Assembly: GCA_000721375.1 (NCBI GenBank)
Contig: JOGW01000010.1
Location: 62,001-126,000, forward strand
Direction of reading: 5' to 3'
Source of the DNA: Streptomyces sp. NRRL B-3428
GTDB taxonomy: Bacteria > Actinomycetota > Actinomycetes > Streptomycetales > Streptomycetaceae
DNA length: 64,000 nt
Both the position numbers and the translations under genes were made by a program. The notes under the pieces are model-generated. The model saw only the letters and a list, made by a program, of their open reading frames with translations, searched no databases and had not been told where the DNA came from. Below are positions 33,171-40,824 of the stretch, in pieces (position 1 is the stretch's first letter; each line of letters starts with the position of its first letter).

Positions 33171-33263
33171 ACCCGGGGGTATGCGGGGGTTCCTGCGGCT
33201 CGGCCCGCGATCGGCTTACCCCCGTGAGGCAGATCACGGGCCGAGACCGCTCCAGACGATATA

Positions 33264-33280
33264 CGCTACGACCCGTAGCG
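33264..33280. promoter_or_regulatory. TetR-type operator CGCTACG-ACC-CGTAGCG
   Basis: A perfect 7-bp inverted repeat with a 3-bp spacer in an AT-richer context (TATACGCTACG...CGTAGCGAAA). It is upstream of the TetR gene at 32529-33170 and resembles sites used by exporter-controlling TetR proteins in Streptomyces (recollection). Confidence 0.6.
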
Positions 33281-33492
33281 AAAGCTCGTGGACTTCCTTC
33301 ACCGCGAGCGGCAACCACATCTGTGTGGGGTGGGGACCCCGCACACCCGGTCCTCTCCTCGGGACCACTCGGCCGTGACCTGTCTGTGAGTCCCGCATCC
33401 GGCGGGGGGCTTGCGGATGGGGCGCGGCCCGCATGACGGATTGTCGGCGCGGGCCGGTGGGCGCGCGCCGCCGTCGCGCCTGCGGCGGGCGG

Positions 33493-33646
33493 ATTTCCCC
33501 CACCCGCCCCTTCCTGAAACCGGGCTCCGCCCCGGACCCCGGCCGGGGGTGTGGGGGCGTCAGCCCCCACAAGACCCAACCGCCGCGGAGCGGCGGAGCA
33601 GCATCCGAACTTCGTTCGGATCGCCTCAAGCGCCGGCGGGGCTGAG
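33493..33646. repeat. Dispersed Streptomyces intergenic repeat-like element
   Basis: A mosaic of dyads with no coding potential: CCCGCCCCTTCCTGAAACCG, GGGCTCCGCCCCGGACCCC, GTGGGGGCGTCAGCCCCCAC, ATCCGAACTTCGTTCGGAT and CTCAAGCGCCGGCGGGGCTG. This wording is very common between genes in Streptomyces chromosomes (recollection). Together with the TetR operator it fills the 530-bp gene-free stretch 33171-33700; I see nothing else there. Confidence 0.7.
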
Positions 33647-33700
33647 TGGTTTTGGACAGTGGCTTAACGGGAGCAGGGGCCGAGGGGGGAGGATAGGGGC

Positions 33701-34678
33701 ATGCAGCCACGGAACATGTCCATGAGCGGAGTCGTAGACCTCGCCGCGGTGAAGGCGGCCCAGGAGGCCAAGGCCAAGGCGGAGCAGGCCCGTGCCGAAA
33801 CGGCCCGGCAGGGCGGCGGCGGTGCCGTCTCGCCCGCCGACCTCGTGATCGACGTCAGCGAGGCGACGTTCGAGAGTGCCGTCATCCAGCGCTCCACCGA
33901 AGTGCCCGTCGTCATCGACTTCTGGGCCGAGTGGTGCGAGCCGTGCAAGCAGCTCGGCCCTCTCCTTGAGCGACTGACTCTGGAGTACAACGGCCGCTTC
34001 GTGCTCGCGAAGGTCGACGTAGACGCCAACCAGATGCTGATGCAGCAGTTCGGGATCCAGGGGATTCCGGCTGTCTTCGCGGTGGTGGCGGGGCAGGCGC
34101 TGCCTCTTTTCCAGGGCGCCGCACCCGAGGCCCAGATCCGTCAGACCCTCGACCAGCTGATCCAGGTCGGTGAGGAGCGCTTCGGACTCACCGGACTTCT
34201 CGTCGACCCCGACGCGGAGGGCGGCGGTCAGGAGCAGGGCATCGCGCCCGAGCCCGAGGGCCCGTACGACGCGCTGCTCGAAGCCGCCGTACAGGCCCTG
34301 GACGCGGGTGACTTGGGCGGTGCCGCCCAGGCGTACAAGAACGTGCTCGCCGACGACCCCGCCAACACCGAGGCGAAGCTCGGCCTCGCCCAGGCCGAAC
34401 TTCTGCAGCGGGTGCAGGAGTTGGACCCGCAGAAGGTCCGCCAGGACGCGGCCGCGAACCCGGCCGATCCGCAGGCGCAGATCGCCGCGGCGGACCTGGA
34501 TCTTGTCGGCGGCCACGTCGAGGACGCCTTCGGGCGCCTCGTCGACACCGTCAAGAAGGTCTTCGGTGACGACCGCGACGCCGTACGCGTGCATCTGCTC
34601 GGCCTCTTCGAGGTCGTCGGATCGGACGACCCGCGAGTGGCCAGGGCCCGCTCGGCCCTGGCGCGCGCCCTGTTCTGA
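33701..34678 (+). CDS. Thioredoxin-domain/TPR protein (CnoX/YbbN-like)
   Basis: 325 residues. A coiled Ala/Lys/Glu N-terminus (13-38) precedes a thioredoxin domain (about 48-155) with active site WCEPC (Cys79, Cys82) and cis-Pro segment GIQGIPAVFAV. A helical TPR-like C-terminus (about 190-325) has ALDAGDLGGAAQAYKNVLADDPANTEAKLGLA. E. coli CnoX/YbbN is a chaperedoxin passing oxidised clients to chaperones. Unlike E. coli CnoX this copy keeps both active-site cysteines, so it may still be a reductant. GAGGATAGGGGC stands upstream of the ATG. It stands alone; a hairpin follows about 90 bp later. Confidence 0.92.
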   Translation: MQPRNMSMSGVVDLAAVKAAQEAKAKAEQARAETARQGGGGAVSPADLVIDVSEATFESAVIQRSTEVPVVIDFWAEWCEPCKQLGPLLERLTLEYNGRFVLAKVDVDANQMLMQQFGIQGIPAVFAVVAGQALPLFQGAAPEAQIRQTLDQLIQVGEERFGLTGLLVDPDAEGGGQEQGIAPEPEGPYDALLEAAVQALDAGDLGGAAQAYKNVLADDPANTEAKLGLAQAELLQRVQELDPQKVRQDAAANPADPQAQIAAADLDLVGGHVEDAFGRLVDTVKKVFGDDRDAVRVHLLGLFEVVGSDDPRVARARSALARALF

Positions 34679-34764
34679 GGGTGTTCTGGTGGGTCGCAGC
34701 TGACCTTCTGTTAAACCAGCGACGCACAAGTGGTCTTGTGAAAATTTGACGACAGAGCGACACG

Positions 34765-34802
34765 GCGGCCGCGCTTTACCAAATCTTGGTAATCGCGGCC
34801 GC
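34765..34802. terminator. Long hairpin after the thioredoxin/TPR gene
   Basis: Outer arms GCGGCCGCG/CGCGGCCGC and inner arms TTACCAA/TTGGTAA around ATC, with one asymmetric base. It lies 87 bp after the stop and has no T-run. It could be a terminator, a cruciform or an operator. Confidence 0.5.
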
Positions 34803-34931
34803 TGTTACTTGGAGTAAGCCGAAGCCGGTGTTCTGTCCGGTTCTGGATATCGATCAACTGGTCTGTCCCCAGGGTCGTATGCACCCTGTGTGCCCGCCCG
34901 ACGCCGGGCCGTCGTGGCGCGGTTATGCAGC

Positions 34932-34949
34932 CGTTACCAGTGAGTAACG
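34932..34949. promoter_or_regulatory. Dyad CGTTAC-CAGTGA-GTAACG
   Basis: A perfect 6-bp inverted repeat with a 6-bp spacer, 369 bp upstream of the DUF6230 start. Its inner TTAC/GTAA echoes the hairpin at 34776-34792. A candidate regulator site; the regulator is unknown. Confidence 0.35.
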
Positions 34950-35317
34950 AACCCCCTTGTGCGGGCGCTCCGAATGCACCACGATCGGCCACGCTCGGTC
35001 CATTCACGTACGCCCGACAGCCAGCTCGGGAAGCGGGTTCCTGGGTCCCCACCGAGTGGCCGGAGACATCAAGTCGACGGCCTGGACAGGGGGGTCTCCG
35101 CCATTCGGTGGGGCCTGTCCGACAGGTCGTGCCGCCCCGGCGCGGCCGAGTGGTTGTCGCTCGGGGGTGATCGCCCATGTTCCGCGCCGCAGTCCCTGCG
35201 TACCGGATAAAGGCGCTCTCCTTCCCGAGGACGTAGCACTTCTCCCATCCCTGCCCGGCTGAGCCGCTTCAGTGGCAGTCAGGGCCAGGAGATGTACGTC
35301 CGAGAAGGAGGAAAGTC

Positions 35318-35968
35318 ATGGAATCCGTGGCTCGTGGTGGAACCAAGTGGAAGCGGTTCGCCGTAGTCATGGTGCCGAGCATCGCGGCTACCGCCGCGAT
35401 AGGCGTCGCCCTCTCGCAGGGTGCGCTTGCGGCATCGTTCAGTGTGTCGGGCCAGCAGTTCAAGGTCTCGGCGGACAAGCTCGTCGGCGAGGAGATGGTG
35501 CAGTACGGCACCGTCGACATGGGTGCCGACGGCAAGCCGCACCCGGTCACGGTCTCTGCGTTCAACAACGCGAAGATCTACGACATGTGCCAGTCGGTCG
35601 TCACCAAGGTCCCGTTCCTCGGTGACATCACCATGGTGCTCAACGCCGGTGGTGACCCGCAGAAGCCGGTGAAGGCCAAGGATATCTACATTGATATCGC
35701 GCAGCTCGATTCGAGCAAGGCCACGTTCTCGAACATCGACATCGGTGTGGCCACGGGCTCGACCCGCGACGGCTACCCCAAGCCCAAGGAGAAGTCCGAG
35801 GGTGACCACAAGCAGGTCGACCTGAACGGCTTCGCCCAGCAGGCCGAGGGCGCCGTGATCGAGAACGTCAAGCAGACCGCGTGGGCGACCAGTGCGTCCA
35901 CCCTGGAGCTGAGCGGTTTCGGCCTGCAGCTCAAGAAGGGCAGCGGCGCGGGCGTCGAGTGCTACTAG
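35318..35968 (+). CDS. DUF6230 family exported protein
   Basis: 216 residues, preceded by GAAGGAGGAAAGTC. An N-terminal hydrophobic segment (about 13-36, FAVVMVPSIAATAAIGVALSQGALA) looks like a Sec signal or anchor with an ALA-A cleavage site. The remainder is a beta-rich domain, FSVSGQQFKVSADKLVGEEMVQYGTVD to STLELSGFGLQLKKG, with Cys97 and Cys215 possibly paired. The family is actinomycete-specific, was earlier mislabelled cholesterol esterase, and has no hydrolase motif. It is first in an operon with a DUF6114 membrane protein and a large acidic exported protein, so a cell-envelope role is likely. Function unknown. Confidence 0.88.
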   Translation: MESVARGGTKWKRFAVVMVPSIAATAAIGVALSQGALAASFSVSGQQFKVSADKLVGEEMVQYGTVDMGADGKPHPVTVSAFNNAKIYDMCQSVVTKVPFLGDITMVLNAGGDPQKPVKAKDIYIDIAQLDSSKATFSNIDIGVATGSTRDGYPKPKEKSEGDHKQVDLNGFAQQAEGAVIENVKQTAWATSASTLELSGFGLQLKKGSGAGVECY

Positions 35969-35996
35969 CACTCGGCCGACCGGTGCGGCGCCGCAC
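35956..35996 (+). other. Stop-codon hairpin and adjacent palindrome in the DUF6230-DUF6114 gap
   Basis: CGAGTGCT-ACT-AGCACTCG (35956-35974) includes the DUF6230 stop codon, and GTGCGGCGCCGCAC (35983-35996) is a perfect palindrome directly after it. The pair could act as an attenuator or an RNA processing/stability element that makes DUF6230 more abundant than the downstream proteins. Confidence 0.45.
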
Positions 35997-36101
35997 GGCG
36001 CCGCACGGCAGCTGACTGGCGGGCGTGGAGCCCTGCTCCCGCCCGCCACCCAGACTTTCGCACCATTTCACGTACTGCCGGTTCCAAGGAGCTGTTGTCC
36101 C

Positions 36102-36641
36102 ATGAGCGCCGTGACACCGGGGCCGAACGATCACTTCCTCAAGATCTACTGGAGGAAGTTCCGCACGTGGCGGGGTTCCCGGCCGTTCTGGGCGGGCTTC
36201 TTCACGATCCTGGGCGGCATCCCGATCGCCTATTTCCCGTACGCCAGCATGAAGCTCGGCAACCTGACGATGTCCATGGCCACCACGGCCGGTGCGGGTT
36301 CGCTGATCATCGGTGTGCTCCTGATCACGCTCGGCCTGACGATGTGGTTTCACCACATCGTGCGGGTGTTCGCGGGAGTCGCGGCGATTCTGCTCGCCCT
36401 GATCTCGATCCCTGTCTCGAACCTCGGCGGGTTCCTGATCGGCTTCCTGCTCGCGATGCTCGGTGGCGCACTGTCCATCTCGTGGGTGCCGGACAAGAAG
36501 CACGGGCAGCCCGAGGCCGAGCAGAGCGAGACGGTTCCCGGTCCGCGTACGGACGGCGACGCGGACGATGACGCGGACGGCGGCACAGGGGAGCAGGACA
36601 CCACACTGGAGACCAACGGTGGGAGGCACAGTGCCGGCTGA
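36102..36641 (+). CDS. DUF6114 membrane protein
   Basis: 179 residues; AAGGAG lies upstream of the ATG. A short cytosolic N-terminus (WRKFRTWRGSRPFWAGF) leads into four hydrophobic segments (about 30-50, 55-75, 83-100, 103-127). An acidic disordered tail follows (about 135-179, DGDADDDADGGTGEQD). The domain pairs with DUF6230 across actinomycetes. Its stop overlaps the GTG of the next gene by 11 nt, so the third protein is translationally coupled. It is possibly the membrane anchor or export partner of the two exported proteins; no transport motif is recognised. Confidence 0.88.
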   Translation: MSAVTPGPNDHFLKIYWRKFRTWRGSRPFWAGFFTILGGIPIAYFPYASMKLGNLTMSMATTAGAGSLIIGVLLITLGLTMWFHHIVRVFAGVAAILLALISIPVSNLGGFLIGFLLAMLGGALSISWVPDKKHGQPEAEQSETVPGPRTDGDADDDADGGTGEQDTTLETNGGRHSAG

Positions 36642-37953
36642 CGAGACGCGACTGGCCGATGCGGCCGAGTCCGCGCCGGTCGAAAAGAGTCCGCGGCACG
36701 CGGCTCCGCGCAAGACGTTGCTGACGAAACTTCAGATACCGGCGAACAGGGCGCTCGCCCTGGCCGCCATGCCGACCGCCGTGTTCGTGGGCATGGGGCT
36801 GATGCCCAAGCCCGCGATGGCGGACGACAGTGCGATCCCCTTCTCGTCGGGTCCGTGTGTGACACGCGAGGACGTGGAAGCGGCGCAGGAGGAGAGCGCG
36901 TCGCCGACGCCGACCCCTTCCGCATCCGAGACGGGCGACGAGGCCGACAAGCCCGAGGAGAAGCCCTCCGAGGAGCCGACGCCGACGCCGTCGTCGAGCG
37001 CGACCGGTGCCGACGCCGCGGACGCCCCGGCCGCCACCACGCAGAAGGCGGCCGACGAACCGGCCGCCGAGCCGACTCCGTCGCCGACCACGAACCCGCT
37101 CGACCCGCTGGGTGTGGGCGACAAGCTCGAACAGTTCGGCGAGGACGTCAAGGACTTCTTCACGCCGGGCGACGAGGCGACGGCCACCCCGTCACCCACG
37201 CCGTCCGCGTCGGAGTCGGCGCAGGAGAAGTCGTCCGCGGACGCCGAGAAGCCCGCTGCCGAGTCGCCGGCGAAGGACGAGGCCGAGACCCCGGTCAAGG
37301 ACGCCGTCGACAAGGTCACCAAGGACACACAGGACGCCGCGGACAAGCTCAAGGACGACATCGCGAAGGCCGCCGACAAGGTGGGCGCCGACGTCGAGGA
37401 CCTGGATGTGCCGACCCTGGACGAGGCGCTCAAGGACCTGCCGCTCGGCGAGGACGGCAAGCCCCGCTTCCCGTGCGCCGAGGAGGACCCCAAGGCCCTC
37501 GCGGCCGCGGACCTGGAGCCCGGTATCCCGGCGCTGCCCGACTACCCGTGGATCCTCAAGACCAGCATGCTCACGCTGCGCGGCCTCGACTACCACGGAG
37601 TGGTCAACGTCAAGACGGCCAGTGGCAAGGTCAAGCCGGTCCTCAAGTTCACCGCGGACAACGGGGTGGACATCAAGGACCTGCACCAGCTGGTGACCCC
37701 GCCGGGCGCACCCACCTCGCACATCGAGGCGTCCAAGGGCTCCACGTCCACGATGCGCGACGGCACGGTGACGATGTACACGGAGAAGCTCGAGGGCAAC
37801 CTCTTCGGGCTGATCCCCGTGGAGTTCACGCCCGAGACCCCGCCGCCGCTGAACGTCCCGTTCGCGTTCTTCACGAACGTGACCGTGACCCAGGCGGGCC
37901 AGTTCGGCGGCACGCTCACGGTGCCGGGCCTGAAGAGCTACATCACCAAGTAG
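36631..37953 (+). CDS. Large acidic exported protein of the DUF6230/DUF6114 operon
   Basis: 440 residues from the GTG at 36631, with GGGAGG four nt upstream inside the DUF6114 gene. A cytosolic start (about 1-40) precedes a hydrophobic segment (about 44-66) ending PKPAMADD, which resembles a signal peptidase site. Then comes a long low-complexity Asp/Glu/Pro/Ala/Ser/Thr region (about 80-270, with DAVDKVTKDTQDAADKLKDD helical repeats). A compact C-terminal beta domain follows (about 295-440, YPWILKTSMLTLRGLDYHG to GTLTVPGLKSYITK). Two cysteines (GPCVTRED, RFPCAEED) flank the disordered region. It looks like a wall-spanning stalk that presents a folded domain. No database family recognised; function unknown. 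Confidence 0.8.
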   Translation: MPADETRLADAAESAPVEKSPRHAAPRKTLLTKLQIPANRALALAAMPTAVFVGMGLMPKPAMADDSAIPFSSGPCVTREDVEAAQEESASPTPTPSASETGDEADKPEEKPSEEPTPTPSSSATGADAADAPAATTQKAADEPAAEPTPSPTTNPLDPLGVGDKLEQFGEDVKDFFTPGDEATATPSPTPSASESAQEKSSADAEKPAAESPAKDEAETPVKDAVDKVTKDTQDAADKLKDDIAKAADKVGADVEDLDVPTLDEALKDLPLGEDGKPRFPCAEEDPKALAAADLEPGIPALPDYPWILKTSMLTLRGLDYHGVVNVKTASGKVKPVLKFTADNGVDIKDLHQLVTPPGAPTSHIEASKGSTSTMRDGTVTMYTEKLEGNLFGLIPVEFTPETPPPLNVPFAFFTNVTVTQAGQFGGTLTVPGLKSYITK

Positions 37954-37963
37954 GCGGCTCAGC

Positions 37964-38012
37964 CATACGAAGAGGGCCCCTCCGGCAGCGGAGGGGCCCT
38001 CTTCGTCGTATG
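37964..38012. terminator. Strong bidirectional terminator between the DUF6230 operon and pyk
   Basis: CATACGAAGAGGGCCCCTCC pairs with GGAGGGGCCCTCTTCG...GTATG around GGCAGC. It serves both converging transcripts. Confidence 0.9.
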
Positions 38013-38020
38013 CGAAACCG

Positions 38021-39451
38021 CTAGTCGCGGCGCCCGCCACCAAGGTGGTGCACCCGGACCATGTTGGTCGTGCCCGGGACACCGGGGGGCGATCCGGCGG
38101 TGATGATGATGGTGTCGCCGGTGTTGCAGGCGTTGATCTTCATCATCTCGGCGTCGACCAGCTCGACCATGTCGTCGGTGTTGTCGACGTGCTGGACGAT
38201 CTGGGTGTTCACACCCCAGCTCAGCGTCAGCTGGTTGCGGGTGCCCGGGTCCGTGGTGAACGCCAGGATCGGCTGGACGGGGCGGTAGCGGGAAAGGCGG
38301 CGGGCCGTGTCACCGGAGTGCGTGAAGGCGACGAGCGACTTGGCGTCTAGGAACTCCGCGATCTCGGCGGCCGCACGGGCCACCGAACCACCCTGCGTAC
38401 GCGGCTTCTTGCCGGGCACGAGCGGCTGCAGACCCTTGGAGAGCAGCTCCTCCTCGGCGGCCTCGACGATGCGGGACATCGTCTTGACCGTCTCGATCGG
38501 GTAGGCGCCCACGGAGGACTCGGCGGAGAGCATGACCGCGTCCGCGCCGTCCAGGATCGCGTTGGCCACGTCGGAGGCCTCGGCGCGCGTGGGGCGGGAG
38601 TTGGTGATCATCGACTCCATCATCTGGGTCGCGACGATCACCGGCTTGGCGTTGCGGCGGCAGAGCTCCACGAGGCGCTTCTGCACCATCGGGACCTTCT
38701 CCAGCGGGTACTCGACGGCCAGGTCGCCACGGGCGACCATGATCCAGTCGAAGGCCGCGACGACGCCCTCCATGTTGTTGACGGCCTGCGGCTTCTCGAC
38801 CTTGGCGCCGACGGGGACCCGGCGGCCCTCCTCGTCCATGACGCGGTGGACGTCCTTGACGTCGTTGGCGTCACGCACGAAGGACAGGGCGACCATGTCG
38901 CAGCCCATCTTCAGCGCGAAGCGCAGGTCCTCGATGTCCTTCTCGGAAAGGGCCGGCACGTTGACCGCGGCACCGGGCAGGTTGATGCCCTTGTGGTCCG
39001 AGATCACACCGCCCTCGATGACCACGGTCCTGACCCGCGGGCCCTCGACGGAAATGACCTTGAGCTCGACATTTCCGTCGTTGATAAGGACCTGGTCACC
39101 CTTGGCGACATCGCCCGGCAGACCCTTGTAGGTCGTACCGCAGATCGACTTGTCGCCGGGTACGTCCTCGGTGGTGATGGTGAACTCGTCACCGCGCACC
39201 AGCTCGACGGGACCCTCGGCGAAGGTCTCCAGACGGATCTTGGGCCCCTGCAGGTCGGCCAGCACACCCACGGCCTTGCCCGTGTCGGCGGCAGCCTGGC
39301 GGACGCGGTCGTACCGCTCCTGGTGCTCCGCGTGCGTGCCATGGCTGAAGTTGAAGCGGGCCACATTCATACCGGCCTCGATGAGAGCCTTCAGCTGCTC
39401 ATACGAGTCGACGGCGGGGCCCAGAGTGCAGACGATTTTGGAACGGCGCAT
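38021..39451 (-). CDS. pyk: Pyruvate kinase
   Basis: 476 residues from the ATG at 39451, MRRSKIVCTLGPAVDSYEQL. It converts PEP and ADP to pyruvate and ATP. Conserved elements are NVARFNFSHG, VLADLQGPKIRLE, the catalytic KVEKPQAVNN lysine, the metal-site GDLAVEYP and the signature-like ATQMMESMITNSRPTRAE. The C-terminal allosteric domain (about 350-476) has FTHSGDTARRLSRYRP. A longer in-frame start (39568) was rejected as it has no family similarity. It is the last of three same-strand genes pta, ackA, pyk, separated from ackA by 126 bp with its own likely promoter. From memory this is the second S. coelicolor isozyme (SCO5423) by position. Confidence 0.97.
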   Translation of the reverse strand: MRRSKIVCTLGPAVDSYEQLKALIEAGMNVARFNFSHGTHAEHQERYDRVRQAAADTGKAVGVLADLQGPKIRLETFAEGPVELVRGDEFTITTEDVPGDKSICGTTYKGLPGDVAKGDQVLINDGNVELKVISVEGPRVRTVVIEGGVISDHKGINLPGAAVNVPALSEKDIEDLRFALKMGCDMVALSFVRDANDVKDVHRVMDEEGRRVPVGAKVEKPQAVNNMEGVVAAFDWIMVARGDLAVEYPLEKVPMVQKRLVELCRRNAKPVIVATQMMESMITNSRPTRAEASDVANAILDGADAVMLSAESSVGAYPIETVKTMSRIVEAAEEELLSKGLQPLVPGKKPRTQGGSVARAAAEIAEFLDAKSLVAFTHSGDTARRLSRYRPVQPILAFTTDPGTRNQLTLSWGVNTQIVQHVDNTDDMVELVDAEMMKINACNTGDTIIITAGSPPGVPGTTNMVRVHHLGGGRRD

Positions 39452-39577
39452 GGGGCGGATCCTATCGGTTTGTTTCGGTGAGGAATAATCCGTCTGGTGG
39501 AAAGTCCAAAGGGGCGAACTGACGCTCAGATGAGGGGAGTTAATGCCGCCATTTATCACGGCATTCATCCCTCGCCT

Positions 39578-40786
39578 TTATCCCTTCACGAGCGCGTACA
39601 CCTGGTTTGCGATCTCCAGCTCTTCGTCGGTCGGTACGACGGCCACCGCGACCCGCGCGTAATCGGCGGAGATCAGCCGCGGCTCGTCCGCGCGTACGGC
39701 GTTGCGCTCGCCGTCGAGTGCGAGGCCGAGCTCCTCGAGACCGTTGATCGCAGCTTCGCGTACGGTCGTCGAGTTCTCGCCGACCCCTGCCGTGAACGCC
39801 ACCGCGTCCACCCGGCCGAGCACCGCGGTGTAGGCGCCGATGTACTTCTTCAGACGGTGGATGTAGACGTCGAAGGCGAGCGCGGCGGAGGCGTCGCCCT
39901 CCGCGCGCCGGCGCTCGACCTCACGCTGGTCGTTGTCGCCGCACAGGCCGAGCAGACCGCTCTTCTTGTTGAGCAGGGCGTCGATCTCGTCGACCGACTT
40001 ACCGCCCACGCGCGCCAGATGGAAGATCACGGCCGGGTCCAGGTCGCCGGAGCGGGTGCCCATGACCAGGCCTTCGAGCGGGGTAAGACCCATCGAAGTG
40101 TCCACGCACACCCCGCCCTTGACCGCGGACGCCGAGGCGCCGTTGCCCAGGTGCAGGACGATGACGTTGGTCTCCTCGGGCGTCTTGCCGAGCAGCTTCG
40201 CGGTTTCGCGCGAGACGTACGCGTGCGAGGTGCCGTGGAAGCCGTAGCGGCGGATCGAGAGCGCGTCGGCGCTCTCGCGGTCGATCGCGTAGCGGTACGC
40301 GGCCTCGGGCATCGTCGAGTGGAAGGCCGTGTCGAAGACCGCGACCTGGGGCAGGTCGGGGCGGATCGAACGGGCCACCTCGATACCGGTGACGTTCGCC
40401 GGGTTGTGCAGCGGCGCCAGCGGTACGAGGTTCTCCAGCTCGGCGAGCACCTCGGCGTCCACCACGGTGGGCTGGGTGAACTCGGTGCCGCCGTGCACGA
40501 CACGGTGGCCGATCGCGGCCAGCTCGGGGGAGTCGAGGCCGAGACCGTCCTTGGCCAGCTCGGCGGCGACGGCCTCGAGCGCGGCCTTGTGGTCGGCGAT
40601 GGGGCCCTCGAACACCCGGGCCTCGGCGCCGCCGCCGGTCAGCGGGGTGTGCTTCAGCCGGGAGGTCTCCTCACCGATGCGCTCGACCAGGCCGACGGCA
40701 AGACGCGAGGCGTCGGCCATGTCGAGCAGCTGGTACTTCACCGACGAGGAGCCGGAGTTGAGGACGAGTACGCGGGTCGCAGTCAC
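39578..40786 (-). CDS. ackA: Acetate kinase
   Basis: 402 residues from the GTG at 40786, MTATRVLVLNSGSSSVKYQLLD; the chosen start gives the canonical N-terminal VLVLNSGSSSVK phosphate loop. Further ASKHA motifs are HRVVHGG, FDTAFHSTMPEAAYRYA, RRYGFHGTSHAYV, HLGNGASASAV, MGLTPLEGLVMGTRSGDLDP and FTAGVGENS. It transfers phosphate between acetyl-phosphate and ADP. It lies 38 bp downstream of pta on the same strand, the standard Pta-AckA pair controlling acetyl-phosphate. A possible weak hairpin (39542-39565) lies after the stop. Confidence 0.97.
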   Translation of the reverse strand: MTATRVLVLNSGSSSVKYQLLDMADASRLAVGLVERIGEETSRLKHTPLTGGGAEARVFEGPIADHKAALEAVAAELAKDGLGLDSPELAAIGHRVVHGGTEFTQPTVVDAEVLAELENLVPLAPLHNPANVTGIEVARSIRPDLPQVAVFDTAFHSTMPEAAYRYAIDRESADALSIRRYGFHGTSHAYVSRETAKLLGKTPEETNVIVLHLGNGASASAVKGGVCVDTSMGLTPLEGLVMGTRSGDLDPAVIFHLARVGGKSVDEIDALLNKKSGLLGLCGDNDQREVERRRAEGDASAALAFDVYIHRLKKYIGAYTAVLGRVDAVAFTAGVGENSTTVREAAINGLEELGLALDGERNAVRADEPRLISADYARVAVAVVPTDEELEIANQVYALVKG

Positions 40787-40824
40787 GAAAACGGCGCTTC
40801 CTAGGTGGGGGAACTGTGGGGGAC

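Larger units (their letters stand above)
34679..35317. other. 639-bp gene-free region upstream of the DUF6230 operon
   Basis: No frame here has plausible codon use or a ribosome-binding site. It holds the 38-bp hairpin at 34765-34802, the dyad CGTTAC-CAGTGA-GTAACG at 34932-34949, and locally AT-rich patches (TTGACGACAG near 34746; GGTTCTGGATATCGATCAACTGG near 34840). It probably contains the thioredoxin gene's 3' end, the promoter and a long leader of the DUF6230 operon, or a small RNA. I cannot place a promoter with confidence. Confidence 0.5.

Noticed and set aside
39542..39565. Hairpin AATGCCG...CGGCATT between ackA and pyk as a terminator
   Set aside because: Only 7-bp arms, a 10-nt loop and no T-run on the transcribed strand; it is mentioned with ackA but too weak to list as a terminator.
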